Assembly: GCA_900555785.1 (NCBI GenBank)
Contig: USMO01000070.1
Coordinates: 1 to 7,852, forward strand
Reading direction: 5' to 3'
Source: an uncultured Eubacteriales bacterium
GTDB lineage: Bacteria; Bacillota; Clostridia; Oscillospirales; CAG-272
DNA length: 7,852 nucleotides
The notes below the pieces were generated by a model. The model was not told the origin of the DNA. It was given only the letters and a program-made list of their open reading frames with translations, and made no database searches. Position numbers and translations under genes: made by a program. Shown here piece after piece: positions 1 through 5,322 of the stretch. Numbering within the stretch: position 1 is the first letter of the stretch; every line of letters starts with the position of its first letter.

Positions 1-203
1 TCTGCCCGCAGACCGTCCAGCGCCTGGCGCTGTCACAGCTCGGCGGTCTCCTCGCGTCCCCGCTGAACGGCGTCCCATTCTGCCTGCCTGCGGGCAAGCT
101 CGCGGTCAAATTCCGCGTTGCGCACCTGGGATGCGATTTGCGCGTAGTCGGATTCGTTTACCTGAAAAACAGACCCGCATTTCGGGCATTTGATCTCTTG
201 CAT
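1..203 (-). pseudogene. DUF2130-family protein, 5' end only, interrupted by an in-frame TGA
   Basis: The reading frame starts at ATG (203-201) behind a perfect AGGAGG ribosome binding site (209-214, 5-base spacing). It encodes MQEIKCPKCGSVFQVNESDY, then a charged helical stretch rich in R, E, Q and A (about residues 21-56). The CPKC zinc-ribbon-like start followed by a predicted coiled coil matches the N-terminus of the DUF2130 family, whose members are usually several hundred residues long and of unknown function. After 56 codons the frame meets TGA (35-33), yet the 32 bases beyond it continue in the same frame with the same character (QRQALDGLRA) to the window edge. I read this as a longer gene broken by a nonsense change or a sequencing error. 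A genuine 56-residue zinc-ribbon protein is possible but less likely. The family assignment is from pattern recognition; no search was run. Confidence 0.55.
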
Positions 204-429
204 ACAAGCCTCCTATCGTCCGGCGTCCAAGTTTTCCACAGCCGCCGCAAGCGGGGCGGGACGACTTTTCCACCGCAAATTTGTCGTGCGACATGCTACT
301 TTTCCACAATTCGCCCGCCGCCCACAAAAGCGCCGGAAATCGGCTTTTTTGCAGGACGTCTGTGCGTAATTCACGAATTTTTCGGGCGCAAAAACGCAGA
401 AGAGCAGCAGAGCGGAAGTTTTACACACG

Positions 430-452
430 GTTTTCCACAGCCTGTGGAAAAC
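430..452. repeat. Perfect inverted repeat of two DnaA-box-like motifs
   Basis: GTTTTCCACA (430-439) is followed by GCC and then its exact reverse complement TGTGGAAAAC (443-452). The arms are 10 bp with a 3-base spacer. Two facing TTTTCCACA boxes make the repeat, so a head-to-head protein site is more natural than an RNA hairpin; no T-run follows on either strand. Confidence 0.7.
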
Positions 453-519
453 TTTCCGACAACCGGGTTTTCCACAGGGTTTTCTGCTTTTCCACAGCCC
501 GGCGGTGGAAAACCGAACG

Positions 520-549
520 AGCCGGGAACCCCAAAAGAAGCTCCCGGCT
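520..549 (-). terminator. Possible weak intrinsic terminator after the parAB-serS operon
   Basis: On the minus strand, 13 bases after the stop codon of the membrane protein gene, AGCCGGGA (549-542) pairs perfectly with TCCCGGCT (527-520). The loop is 14 bases. The T-run that should follow is short and delayed: TTTT at 512-509, about seven bases past the stem. The position fits the end of the operon, but the long loop and weak T-run make efficiency doubtful. A second, poorer hairpin with T-runs on both sides lies at 326-350. Confidence 0.4.
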
Positions 550-562
550 TGCCCGCTGTCGG

Positions 563-1186
563 TTATTGGAAAATGCCGAGGATCAGGTCTGCCAGACCCA
601 GAATCTGCGGCAGGAACCGGCAGATCAGCGCTGCCGCGACCGCGCACGCAACCAGCGTCAGAATGACCGACAGGCTGCCGGAGCCCTTGCGCTCGTAGCG
701 GACCTCCGCTTTGTAACGCAGCTCCTCCGGAATGTAAAAGCGCGCGGAGGAAAGGTCTTTGTCCGTCAGTGCCGGTTCCCCTACGGTCCCGGCGGCTTTG
801 ACCAATTCTCCGATTGCCCCGCTTCGGCGAAGCTGATTACGAATTGAAATGTTGTGGAAATATCCAAGCTCCCGCAGGCTCTTCGCCGTGTCGGGCGTGT
901 TGCAGCCATCCCGCAACAGACGCCGGATAAACCCGCCGTGTACCGTCTTGACATAGCAGGAGCACACGGCTGCAACCATTAGACCGACCGCAATGCCGAG
1001 AATCAGATTCTTTACAATCGAGCCGGTCTGTGTGCTAACTGAAAAATGTTGATATTCTCCGAGGTCGACCGAGAAATACGTTTCGTCGAAATAGTCGATC
1101 AGTTCGCGGAACACCGACCCCTGATACCATTCCAGCAGCTTTTCCCAAATCGTCCCGGCGAATGCTGCCATCTGCGAAACCAACAT
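563..1186 (-). CDS. Unrecognised two-pass membrane protein, 207 aa
   Basis: I do not recognise this family. Start ATG (1186-1184) has a GGGGAGG ribosome binding site (1192-1198, 5-base spacing), 18 bases after the serS stop, so it is very likely co-transcribed with serS and parAB. The protein has an acidic, aromatic N-terminal part (1-55), a clear membrane helix at about 57-79 (LILGIAVGLMVAAVCSCYV), a basic soluble segment at about 80-168 (several R/K, including RRLLR at 88-92), a second membrane helix at about 171-191, and a hydrophobic C-terminal tail to residue 207 that could lie on the membrane. The positive charge between the helices suggests that the loop is cytoplasmic and both ends are outside. 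No signal peptide, enzyme motif or nucleotide-binding site is visible. The location gives no firm function; a link to segregation or translation would be guesswork. Confidence 0.8.
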   Translation of the reverse strand: MLVSQMAAFAGTIWEKLLEWYQGSVFRELIDYFDETYFSVDLGEYQHFSVSTQTGSIVKNLILGIAVGLMVAAVCSCYVKTVHGGFIRRLLRDGCNTPDTAKSLRELGYFHNISIRNQLRRSGAIGELVKAAGTVGEPALTDKDLSSARFYIPEELRYKAEVRYERKGSGSLSVILTLVACAVAAALICRFLPQILGLADLILGIFQ

Positions 1187-1204
1187 CGCAACCTCCCCAA
1201 ACGG

Positions 1205-2485
1205 TTATTTTTTGATGACATCCAGCCCGATATACTTCCGCAGGACTTCCGGAACCGTCACCGAGCCGTCCGCGTTCTGGTTCTGTTCCACCAGAGCCGG
1301 GAAAATGCGGCTGGTTGCCAGACCGGAGCCGTTCAGCGTGTGCAAATATTCGGTCTTTCCGTTTGCGCGCTTGACCCGCATCATGCCGCGACGCGCCTGA
1401 TAATCCCGTGCGTTCGAGACCGAGGAGACTTCCTTGTAGCCGTTCATCGACGGAATGTTAATCTCAATGTCGTAGGTTCTTGCCATTGATGCCGAGCAAT
1501 CCCCTGCCGCCAGCTTCACCGTGCGGAAGTGGAACCCAAGCCCCTTGACCAGGTTCTCGGCGTTTGCAACCAGCTCTTCAAAGGCTTCATCGCTTTTCTC
1601 CGGCAGCGTGTACTGCACCATCTCTACCTTGTTGAACTGGTGACCTCTCACCATGCCGCGTTCGTCCGCGCGGTAAGAACCGGCTTCGCGACGGAAGCAC
1701 GGGGTGTAGGCAAAGTATTTCTTCGGTAGGTCTGCCTCGGTCAGAATCTCGTCCTTGTGGAGCGTTACCAGTGCGGTCTCGGCGGTCGGGAGCATGAATC
1801 TGCGGCGCTCGTCCTCTGCAACGTCGAGCCAGTAGACCTCATCCTTGAATTTCGGGAACTGTCCGGCTGTCAGGCCGCACTCATACCCAAGCATATGCGG
1901 AACCAGCATGAACTGGTAGCCGTTTCCGATGTGGAAATCAATGAAATAGTTTAGAATCGCCCACTCCAGGCGTGCGCCAAGTCCGGAATAGATCCAAAAG
2001 CCGTTTCCGGAGAGCTTTGCGCCGCGTTTGTAGTCGATCAGACCCAGGTCGGTGCAGAGGTCCACGTGATTCTTCGGCTCAAAATCGAATTTGCGCGGCT
2101 CGCCGAAGTAGCGCAGCGGCTGGTTGTTTTCCTTCCCGCCGGGCAGCAAATCGGGATCCGGCAGGTTCGGCAGCCCCAACAGGAAGGAGGTCAGCTGCGT
2201 TTCCACTTCTTTCAGCTTTTCGTCGTTCGCTTTTGCGCGATTGCCAAGTTCTTTCATCTCGGCAAAAATTGCCGTCGTGTCTTTCCCTTCCTTTTTATAT
2301 TGGGGAATCAGCTTGGTTGTTTTGTTCTGCTCTGCCTTCAGAGTCTCCGTCTCGGCAATCAGCGCGCGGCGCTCGCTGTCCAGACGGATGATGTTCTCCA
2401 CATCCTCTTTTGCGTCTTTTCCTTTTGCAGCAAGGCGTGTAACCACCTCATCGGGGCACTCCTTGATATATTTAATATCGATCAT
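1205..2485 (-). CDS. serS: Seryl-tRNA synthetase
   Basis: Cytoplasmic class II aminoacyl-tRNA synthetase: it activates serine with ATP and charges tRNA-Ser (and tRNA-Sec where present). Its 426 residues match the usual 420-430. Residues about 1-105 form the charged N-terminal tRNA-binding coiled-coil arm. Next come motif 1 around RLEWAILNYF (172-181), the TAET serine-site segment (234-237), motif 2 at about 262-288 (CFRREAGSYRADERG, then GHQFNKVEM), and motif 3 at about 386-401 (GSGLATSRIFPALVEQ) with the ATP-binding arginine R393. The motif 2 wording with GHQFNKVEM, rather than the RLHQFDKVEL form of E. coli/Bacillus type enzymes, is a variant I associate with some Clostridia and other phyla. 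The ATG (2485-2483) is preceded by AAAGGA (2493-2498, 7-base spacing) and lies 39 bases after the parB stop, which fits an operon. All key motifs look intact. Confidence 0.97.
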   Translation of the reverse strand: MIDIKYIKECPDEVVTRLAAKGKDAKEDVENIIRLDSERRALIAETETLKAEQNKTTKLIPQYKKEGKDTTAIFAEMKELGNRAKANDEKLKEVETQLTSFLLGLPNLPDPDLLPGGKENNQPLRYFGEPRKFDFEPKNHVDLCTDLGLIDYKRGAKLSGNGFWIYSGLGARLEWAILNYFIDFHIGNGYQFMLVPHMLGYECGLTAGQFPKFKDEVYWLDVAEDERRRFMLPTAETALVTLHKDEILTEADLPKKYFAYTPCFRREAGSYRADERGMVRGHQFNKVEMVQYTLPEKSDEAFEELVANAENLVKGLGFHFRTVKLAAGDCSASMARTYDIEINIPSMNGYKEVSSVSNARDYQARRGMMRVKRANGKTEYLHTLNGSGLATSRIFPALVEQNQNADGSVTVPEVLRKYIGLDVIKK

Positions 2486-2524
2486 GATCGTTTCCTTTCT
2501 GCTGTTCGTTCCGGTCTTTCTCGG

Positions 2525-3439
2525 TCAGTTTGCGTTGTCTTCGTCGGAAAAGAAGGTATTTCCGCAAAGTCTGCGCAGCAGATCCTCCAGATCGCTGTCA
2601 TCGGAGTAGGCCAGCTCCACCACTTTCTTCTTCGGTGTCTGCAGAATCTTCACTTTTCTGCCCAAAGAGGAGACCGCGCGACGCTCCAAGTCCTTCATGT
2701 AGCTCTTTCTCTGAATTTCCTCGTTGCTCAAATTACTTTCAGCGCTGCTCGGTTCGTAGTTCATCAGCCGAATGGTGCGCTCCACATCGCGAACGGAGAG
2801 ATCTTTTTCAATGATTTTGTTTGCCAGAGACAGCATTTGGTCACTGCTTTTCAGCCCAAGCAGCGCACGCGCGTGTCCTGCGGAGAGTTTTCCGGCTTTG
2901 ACAAGTTCCAGAACCTCATCCGGCAGGTCCAGCAAGCGCAGCAGGTTCGCAATTGCCGAGCGGCTTTTTCCAACCTGCTTGGAGACTTCCTCCTGCGTCA
3001 GGTGAAATCCGTCCAGCAGTGTCTGGTATGCCAAGGCTTCTTCGATGGGGTTCAAATCTTCCCGCTGCACGTTCTCGATGACCGAGACCTGCGCGGCTTT
3101 CAGATCGTCGCCGTCCAGAATCACAGCAGGAATTTCGCTCAAACCAGCCATTTTGGCCGCTCTCCAGCGGCGTTCCCCTGCCAGAATTTCGTAGGTTCCG
3201 GCGTTGTTCTTGTTTTCTCTGACCACAATCGGCTGAATGACGCCAAATTGTGCGATAGAATCCGCAAGTGCTTCCAGCGGCTCGCGGTCGAAAGTCTTTC
3301 GCGGTTGATCGCTGCGGGGCTCGATTTCAGAGATGCGCAGCGTATTGGCTGCAGAAGCGGCGCTCGCTGCCTCTGCGGGGGGCGTGTTATCAAACATCAG
3401 GGAGTAGAAATCTCTCCCGATTGCATTGCGTTTTGCCAT
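2525..3439 (-). CDS. parB: Chromosome partitioning protein ParB (Spo0J)
   Basis: CTP-dependent DNA clamp that loads at parS, spreads along neighbouring DNA and helps recruit condensin (SMC) to the origin; partner of the ParA ATPase. Length 304 aa, close to the usual 280-300. The N-terminal tail has an Ala-rich linker (21-32). The ParB/Srx CTP-binding domain spans about 33-135, with GERRWRAA (88-95) and ENVQREDLNPIEEA (122-135), both classic CTPase motifs. The parS-binding helix-turn-helix region is about 147-170 (LTQEEVSKQVGKSRSAIANL). The KLSAGHARALL segment is at 184-194, and the C-terminal dimerisation domain is about 248-294. The ATG (3439-3437) has a GGAG site (3447-3450), 19 bases after the parA stop, so the two are co-transcribed. 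Five parS sites lie about 0.9 kb upstream. No Noc paralogue is seen between rsmG and parA. Confidence 0.97.
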   Translation of the reverse strand: MAKRNAIGRDFYSLMFDNTPPAEAASAASAANTLRISEIEPRSDQPRKTFDREPLEALADSIAQFGVIQPIVVRENKNNAGTYEILAGERRWRAAKMAGLSEIPAVILDGDDLKAAQVSVIENVQREDLNPIEEALAYQTLLDGFHLTQEEVSKQVGKSRSAIANLLRLLDLPDEVLELVKAGKLSAGHARALLGLKSSDQMLSLANKIIEKDLSVRDVERTIRLMNYEPSSAESNLSNEEIQRKSYMKDLERRAVSSLGRKVKILQTPKKKVVELAYSDDSDLEDLLRRLCGNTFFSDEDNAN

Positions 3440-3458
3440 GTTCTTTCTCCAATCCGCT

Positions 3459-4220
3459 TCAGATGCGCTCTACCAGTTCTTTTGCTACGTTCATGTACTC
3501 TTTTGCGCCTTTCGAGCGCTTCCCGTGGTAGTAAACCGGCATTCCAAAGCCGGGGGCTTCGGAAATCTTCACGTTTCTGGAGATTGTCGTTTCGAACAGA
3601 CGGTCAGCATAGTGCTTTTTCAGCTCGTTGATGACCTGAACCGACAGCAGCAGTCGGCTGTTGTACATCGTAATCAGAATGCCGGTGACGTTCAGTTCCT
3701 TGTTATAATGCTGCTTGATACGGCTGATGGTAAACATCAGTTGCGAAAGCCCTTCCAGAGCGAAAAATTCACACTGCATTGGAATCACAACGCCGTCACT
3801 CGCGGTCATGGAGTTGACGGTCAGCATGCCAAGCGAAGGCGGGCAGTCAACGATGATGTAATCGTAGGTTTCCTTAGCTTTTGCAAGCTTTTTCTTCATA
3901 ATATATTCGCCGTTTTCAGTGTCGCCAAGTTCATATTCGGCACGAGCGAGCGTTGTGTGTGTCGGAATGATGGAAAGATTGTCAAAATGCGTCTGGATAA
4001 TTGCCTCTTCAGTCGGCATATCGGTCGTCAGCACCTCAAAAATAGTGTTTTTTAGATTCTTCTTCATCAGCCCGACACCACTGGTTGCATTTCCTTGTGG
4101 GTCAAGATCAATCAAGAGTACTTTGTAGCCCAGCACACCGAGTGATGCGGCAATATTGACAGCGGATGTTGTTTTTCCAACTCCACCCTTCTGGTTGCAG
4201 AACGAGATGATTTTTCCCAT
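3459..4220 (-). CDS. parA: Chromosome partitioning ATPase ParA (Soj)
   Basis: Deviant Walker-type ATPase that binds DNA non-specifically as an ATP dimer and, with ParB at parS, positions replication origins; in Bacillus, Soj also controls DnaA. Residues 1-10 lead into the deviant Walker A motif KGGVGKTT (11-18) with both signature lysines. Walker A' is LLIDLDPQGN (35-44) with D38 and D40, and Walker B is IIVDCPP (122-128) with D125. The C-terminal ISEAPGFGMPV segment is typical of Soj. There is no N-terminal helix-turn-helix, so this is the short chromosomal type; 253 aa equals the usual Soj length. I chose the ATG at 4220-4218 because AGGAGG lies 7 bases upstream (4228-4233) and the ATPase fold starts directly after it. 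An in-frame start at 4319 would lie upstream of the promoter. The leader is about 43 bases. Confidence 0.97.
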   Translation of the reverse strand: MGKIISFCNQKGGVGKTTSAVNIAASLGVLGYKVLLIDLDPQGNATSGVGLMKKNLKNTIFEVLTTDMPTEEAIIQTHFDNLSIIPTHTTLARAEYELGDTENGEYIMKKKLAKAKETYDYIIVDCPPSLGMLTVNSMTASDGVVIPMQCEFFALEGLSQLMFTISRIKQHYNKELNVTGILITMYNSRLLLSVQVINELKKHYADRLFETTISRNVKISEAPGFGMPVYYHGKRSKGAKEYMNVAKELVERI

Positions 4221-4227
4221 ATCGGTT

Positions 4228-4233
4228 CCTCCT
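4228..4233 (-). promoter_or_regulatory. parA ribosome binding site
   Basis: A perfect AGGAGG within AAAAGGAGGAACCGAT, seven bases before ATG. It decides the parA start and excludes the 33-residue in-frame extension that would begin at 4319. Confidence 0.85.
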
Positions 4234-4269
4234 TTTCCTTTCTGGTCCTGTCCGATTTCTGTTGCTTCT

Positions 4270-4298
4270 ATTATATCACATTCTATAAAAAAATACAA
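4270..4298 (-). promoter_or_regulatory. Sigma-A type promoter of parAB(-serS)
   Basis: On the minus strand, a -35 box TTGTAT (4298-4293; four of six consensus bases) lies exactly 17 bases before a perfect -10 box TATAAT (4275-4270). The TGA directly before the -10 also gives the extended -10 form TGnTATAAT. Transcription would begin near 4263, leaving a leader of about 43 bases. The nearest parS (4340-4355) ends 41 bases upstream of the -35, so ParB spreading from it would cover the promoter; autoregulation is plausible but inferred. Confidence 0.75.
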
Positions 4299-4339
4299 GT
4301 GCTTTCCACATATTTTCACAAAATTTTTATTGAGGAAAA

Positions 4340-4355
4340 TGTTTCACGTGAAACA
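4340..4355. promoter_or_regulatory. parS site 1 (perfect)
   Basis: TGTTTCACGTGAAACA, the exact 16-bp palindromic ParB-binding consensus of Firmicutes. It is the site closest to the parA promoter, and its centre is 55 bp from that of site 2. Confidence 0.95.
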
Positions 4356-4361
4356 AAAAAG

Positions 4362-4371
4362 AGACGCGTCT
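4362..4371. other. 10-bp palindrome inside the parS array
   Basis: AGACGCGTCT is a perfect 10-bp palindrome unrelated in sequence to parS. Its centre (4366.5) lies 36 bp from the centre of parS site 2, which matches the repeat distance of the array. It may be a second protein site or coincidence. Confidence 0.4.
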
Positions 4372-4394
4372 ACGGGCTAACTATGGTGGTAAAT

Positions 4395-4410
4395 TGTTTC
4401 ACGTGAAATA
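4395..4410. promoter_or_regulatory. parS site 2 (one mismatch)
   Basis: TGTTTCACGTGAAATA. The central CACGTG is intact and only position 15 differs from consensus (T for C), so ParB binding is likely but perhaps weaker. Confidence 0.85.
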
Positions 4411-4430
4411 TAAAATGGGGGCACAGTGAT

Positions 4431-4446
4431 TGTTTCACATGAAACA
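4431..4446. promoter_or_regulatory. parS site 3 (one central mismatch)
   Basis: TGTTTCACATGAAACA. Both half-site arms are intact, but the central CG step is CA, which breaks the palindrome at its middle. Its centre is 36 bp from that of site 2 and 37 bp from that of site 4. Confidence 0.8.
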
Positions 4447-4467
4447 ATAAAGCGTCAAAATAAAAAA

Positions 4468-4483
4468 TGTTTCACGTGAAACA
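4468..4483. promoter_or_regulatory. parS site 4 (perfect)
   Basis: Exact TGTTTCACGTGAAACA; its centre is 37 bp from those of both neighbouring sites. Confidence 0.95.
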
Positions 4484-4504
4484 TATCTCGCCGAAGTGGA
4501 GGAT

Positions 4505-4520
4505 TGTTTCACGTGAAACA
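4505..4520. promoter_or_regulatory. parS site 5 (perfect)
   Basis: Exact TGTTTCACGTGAAACA, ending nine bases before the rsmG stop codon. Transcripts from rsmG would run through the whole parS array unless stopped; I see no convincing terminator between them. Confidence 0.95.
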
Positions 4521-4529
4521 TTTTACTTG

Positions 4530-5258
4530 TTATAAGGGCTTTTTCAAAATTGCTGCGTACTGCCGCGGATATTGTGGCGGCGTTTGACAGACCTTGCGAA
4601 TCAAAATGATTGCCCGGGATTCTTCGATACTGCCTTGCTTTAATGCTTTATGTTCGATGCTTTCTACTTCACCGCCAAGTGTCTGGATGGCGGTGCTTGC
4701 CTCGGCAGCTTCTGCATCTCCTGCTGCGCCTTTTAAGGCGATTAGCAACCCGCCAACTTTAATGTATGGAAGAATCAACTCTACCAGGACGGATAGCTTT
4801 GCAACAGCGCGGCTGGTTCCAACATCGAAGTTGCCTTTCATACGGGCAAGAGATGGGTCTTCGATTCTGGCACAAAGCGGATTGAGATTGCTCATTTTCT
4901 GCGATGCCGCTGCGGCTTGCACGAAGGCAATCTTTTTTGCGGTGCTGTCGACGGCTGTAATTTGCAAATCCGGACGCGCAATGGCGAGTGGAACACTCGG
5001 GAACCCGCCGCCGCATCCAACGTCCAGGACGGTTGCTTCTTGCGGGAAATACGGCTCGGCGAGCAGACAGTCGGCGTAATGCTTGACGATGATGTCCGGG
5101 ACTTCGCGAATGGCAGTCAGATTGGTGTGAGCGTTGACGCGGCAAAGTAACTCGGTGAAGGCTTCAAAACGATGGGATATTTGCTCGGTACAGAAGCGGT
5201 CGAGACCGTTCTGCTTCAGAATGGCGCGAAATTGGCTGTCGAAGTCGTAGGTTTCCAC
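4530..5258 (-). CDS. rsmG: 16S rRNA (guanine-527-N7)-methyltransferase RsmG (GidB)
   Basis: SAM-dependent enzyme that makes m7G527 in 16S rRNA of the small ribosomal subunit; loss of it gives low-level streptomycin resistance in several bacteria. The 242 residues are the usual length. Seen in order: a helical N-terminal part, NLTAIRE (46-52) and VKHYADCLL (58-66), which are family hallmarks, SAM motif I VLDVGCGGGFPSVPLAI (77-93), the acidic residue of the nucleoside site in ITAVDS (100-105), and TSRAVAKL (148-155), where most relatives have TARAVA. The C-terminal YPRQYAAILKKPL is a variant of the usual YPRKAGTPNKKPL ending. The start is GTG (5258-5256) behind AAGGAG (5266-5271, 7-base spacing). 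The gene lies 64 bases after mnmG and directly before the parS array, the classical mnmG-rsmG-parA-parB order. Confidence 0.96.
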   Translation of the reverse strand: METYDFDSQFRAILKQNGLDRFCTEQISHRFEAFTELLCRVNAHTNLTAIREVPDIIVKHYADCLLAEPYFPQEATVLDVGCGGGFPSVPLAIARPDLQITAVDSTAKKIAFVQAAAASQKMSNLNPLCARIEDPSLARMKGNFDVGTSRAVAKLSVLVELILPYIKVGGLLIALKGAAGDAEAAEASTAIQTLGGEVESIEHKALKQGSIEESRAIILIRKVCQTPPQYPRQYAAILKKPL

Positions 5259-5280
5259 GGTTTTTCTCCTTCTTTTTTGA

Positions 5281-5306
5281 AAATGCGAAACGGAAATGCG
5301 AGACGG
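5281..5306. repeat. Tandem 13-bp duplication between mnmG and rsmG
   Basis: AAATGCGAAACGG (5281-5293) is followed at once by AAATGCGAGACGG (5294-5306), with one mismatch in 13. It fills the intergenic space upstream of the rsmG ribosome binding site. It looks like a local slippage duplication; no regulatory role is evident. Confidence 0.7.
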
Positions 5307-5322
5307 AACATCTGTACCTCTG

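Larger units (their letters stand above)
204..562. other. Gene-free region with a cluster of DnaA-box-like 9-mers
   Basis: No credible gene lies here; the open frames crossing it have no ribosome binding site or recognisable product. It holds six exact TTTTCCACA copies: plus strand at 232-240, 300-308, 431-439, 468-476 and 488-496, and minus strand at 443-451. Two further copies read TTTTCCACC (266-274 plus, 504-512 minus). TTTTCCACA differs by one base from the DnaA-box consensus TTATCCACA. Eight copies in 281 bases is far above chance, and dense DnaA boxes near parAB are expected close to a Firmicutes oriC. Against a full origin: I see no strongly A+T-rich unwinding element, dnaA and dnaN are not visible, and the parAB-serS group reads toward the cluster rather than away from it. 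The cluster itself is certain; its function as DnaA binding sites or an origin is inferred. Confidence 0.6.

Noticed and set aside
326..350. Hairpin with flanking A- and T-runs as a bidirectional terminator
   Set aside because: Only a 3-5 bp G+C stem with a bulge; too weak to list as its own feature.
138..847. Overlapping plus- and minus-strand open frames across the box cluster (138-698, 281-847 and 213-647)
   Set aside because: Low-complexity, Arg/Pro/Phe-rich translations created by the repeated TTTTCCACA motifs; no start signals, and they overlap the real membrane protein gene or the DUF2130 gene.
2066..3631. 521-codon open frame on the plus strand opposite serS, parB and parA
   Set aside because: It runs exactly antisense to three intact, motif-rich genes, has no recognisable domains or ribosome binding site, and its composition mirrors the opposite strand codons.
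4302..4310. CTTTCCACA as an extra DnaA-box-like site upstream of parA
   Set aside because: Two mismatches from TTATCCACA and isolated; expected by chance in A+T-rich DNA.
4221..4319. N-terminal extension of ParA to an in-frame ATG at 4319
   Set aside because: It would start upstream of the promoter, lacks family similarity, and a perfect AGGAGG supports the ATG at 4220.
4340..4520. parS palindromes acting as hairpin terminators for rsmG
   Set aside because: Perfect palindromes without loop bases fold poorly as RNA hairpins, and no proper T-run follows on the minus strand; ParB binding explains them fully.
4340..4520. CRISPR array, because of repeated palindromic units at regular spacing
   Set aside because: Repeats are only 16 bp and match parS exactly, spacers are 20-39 bp, and there are no cas genes.
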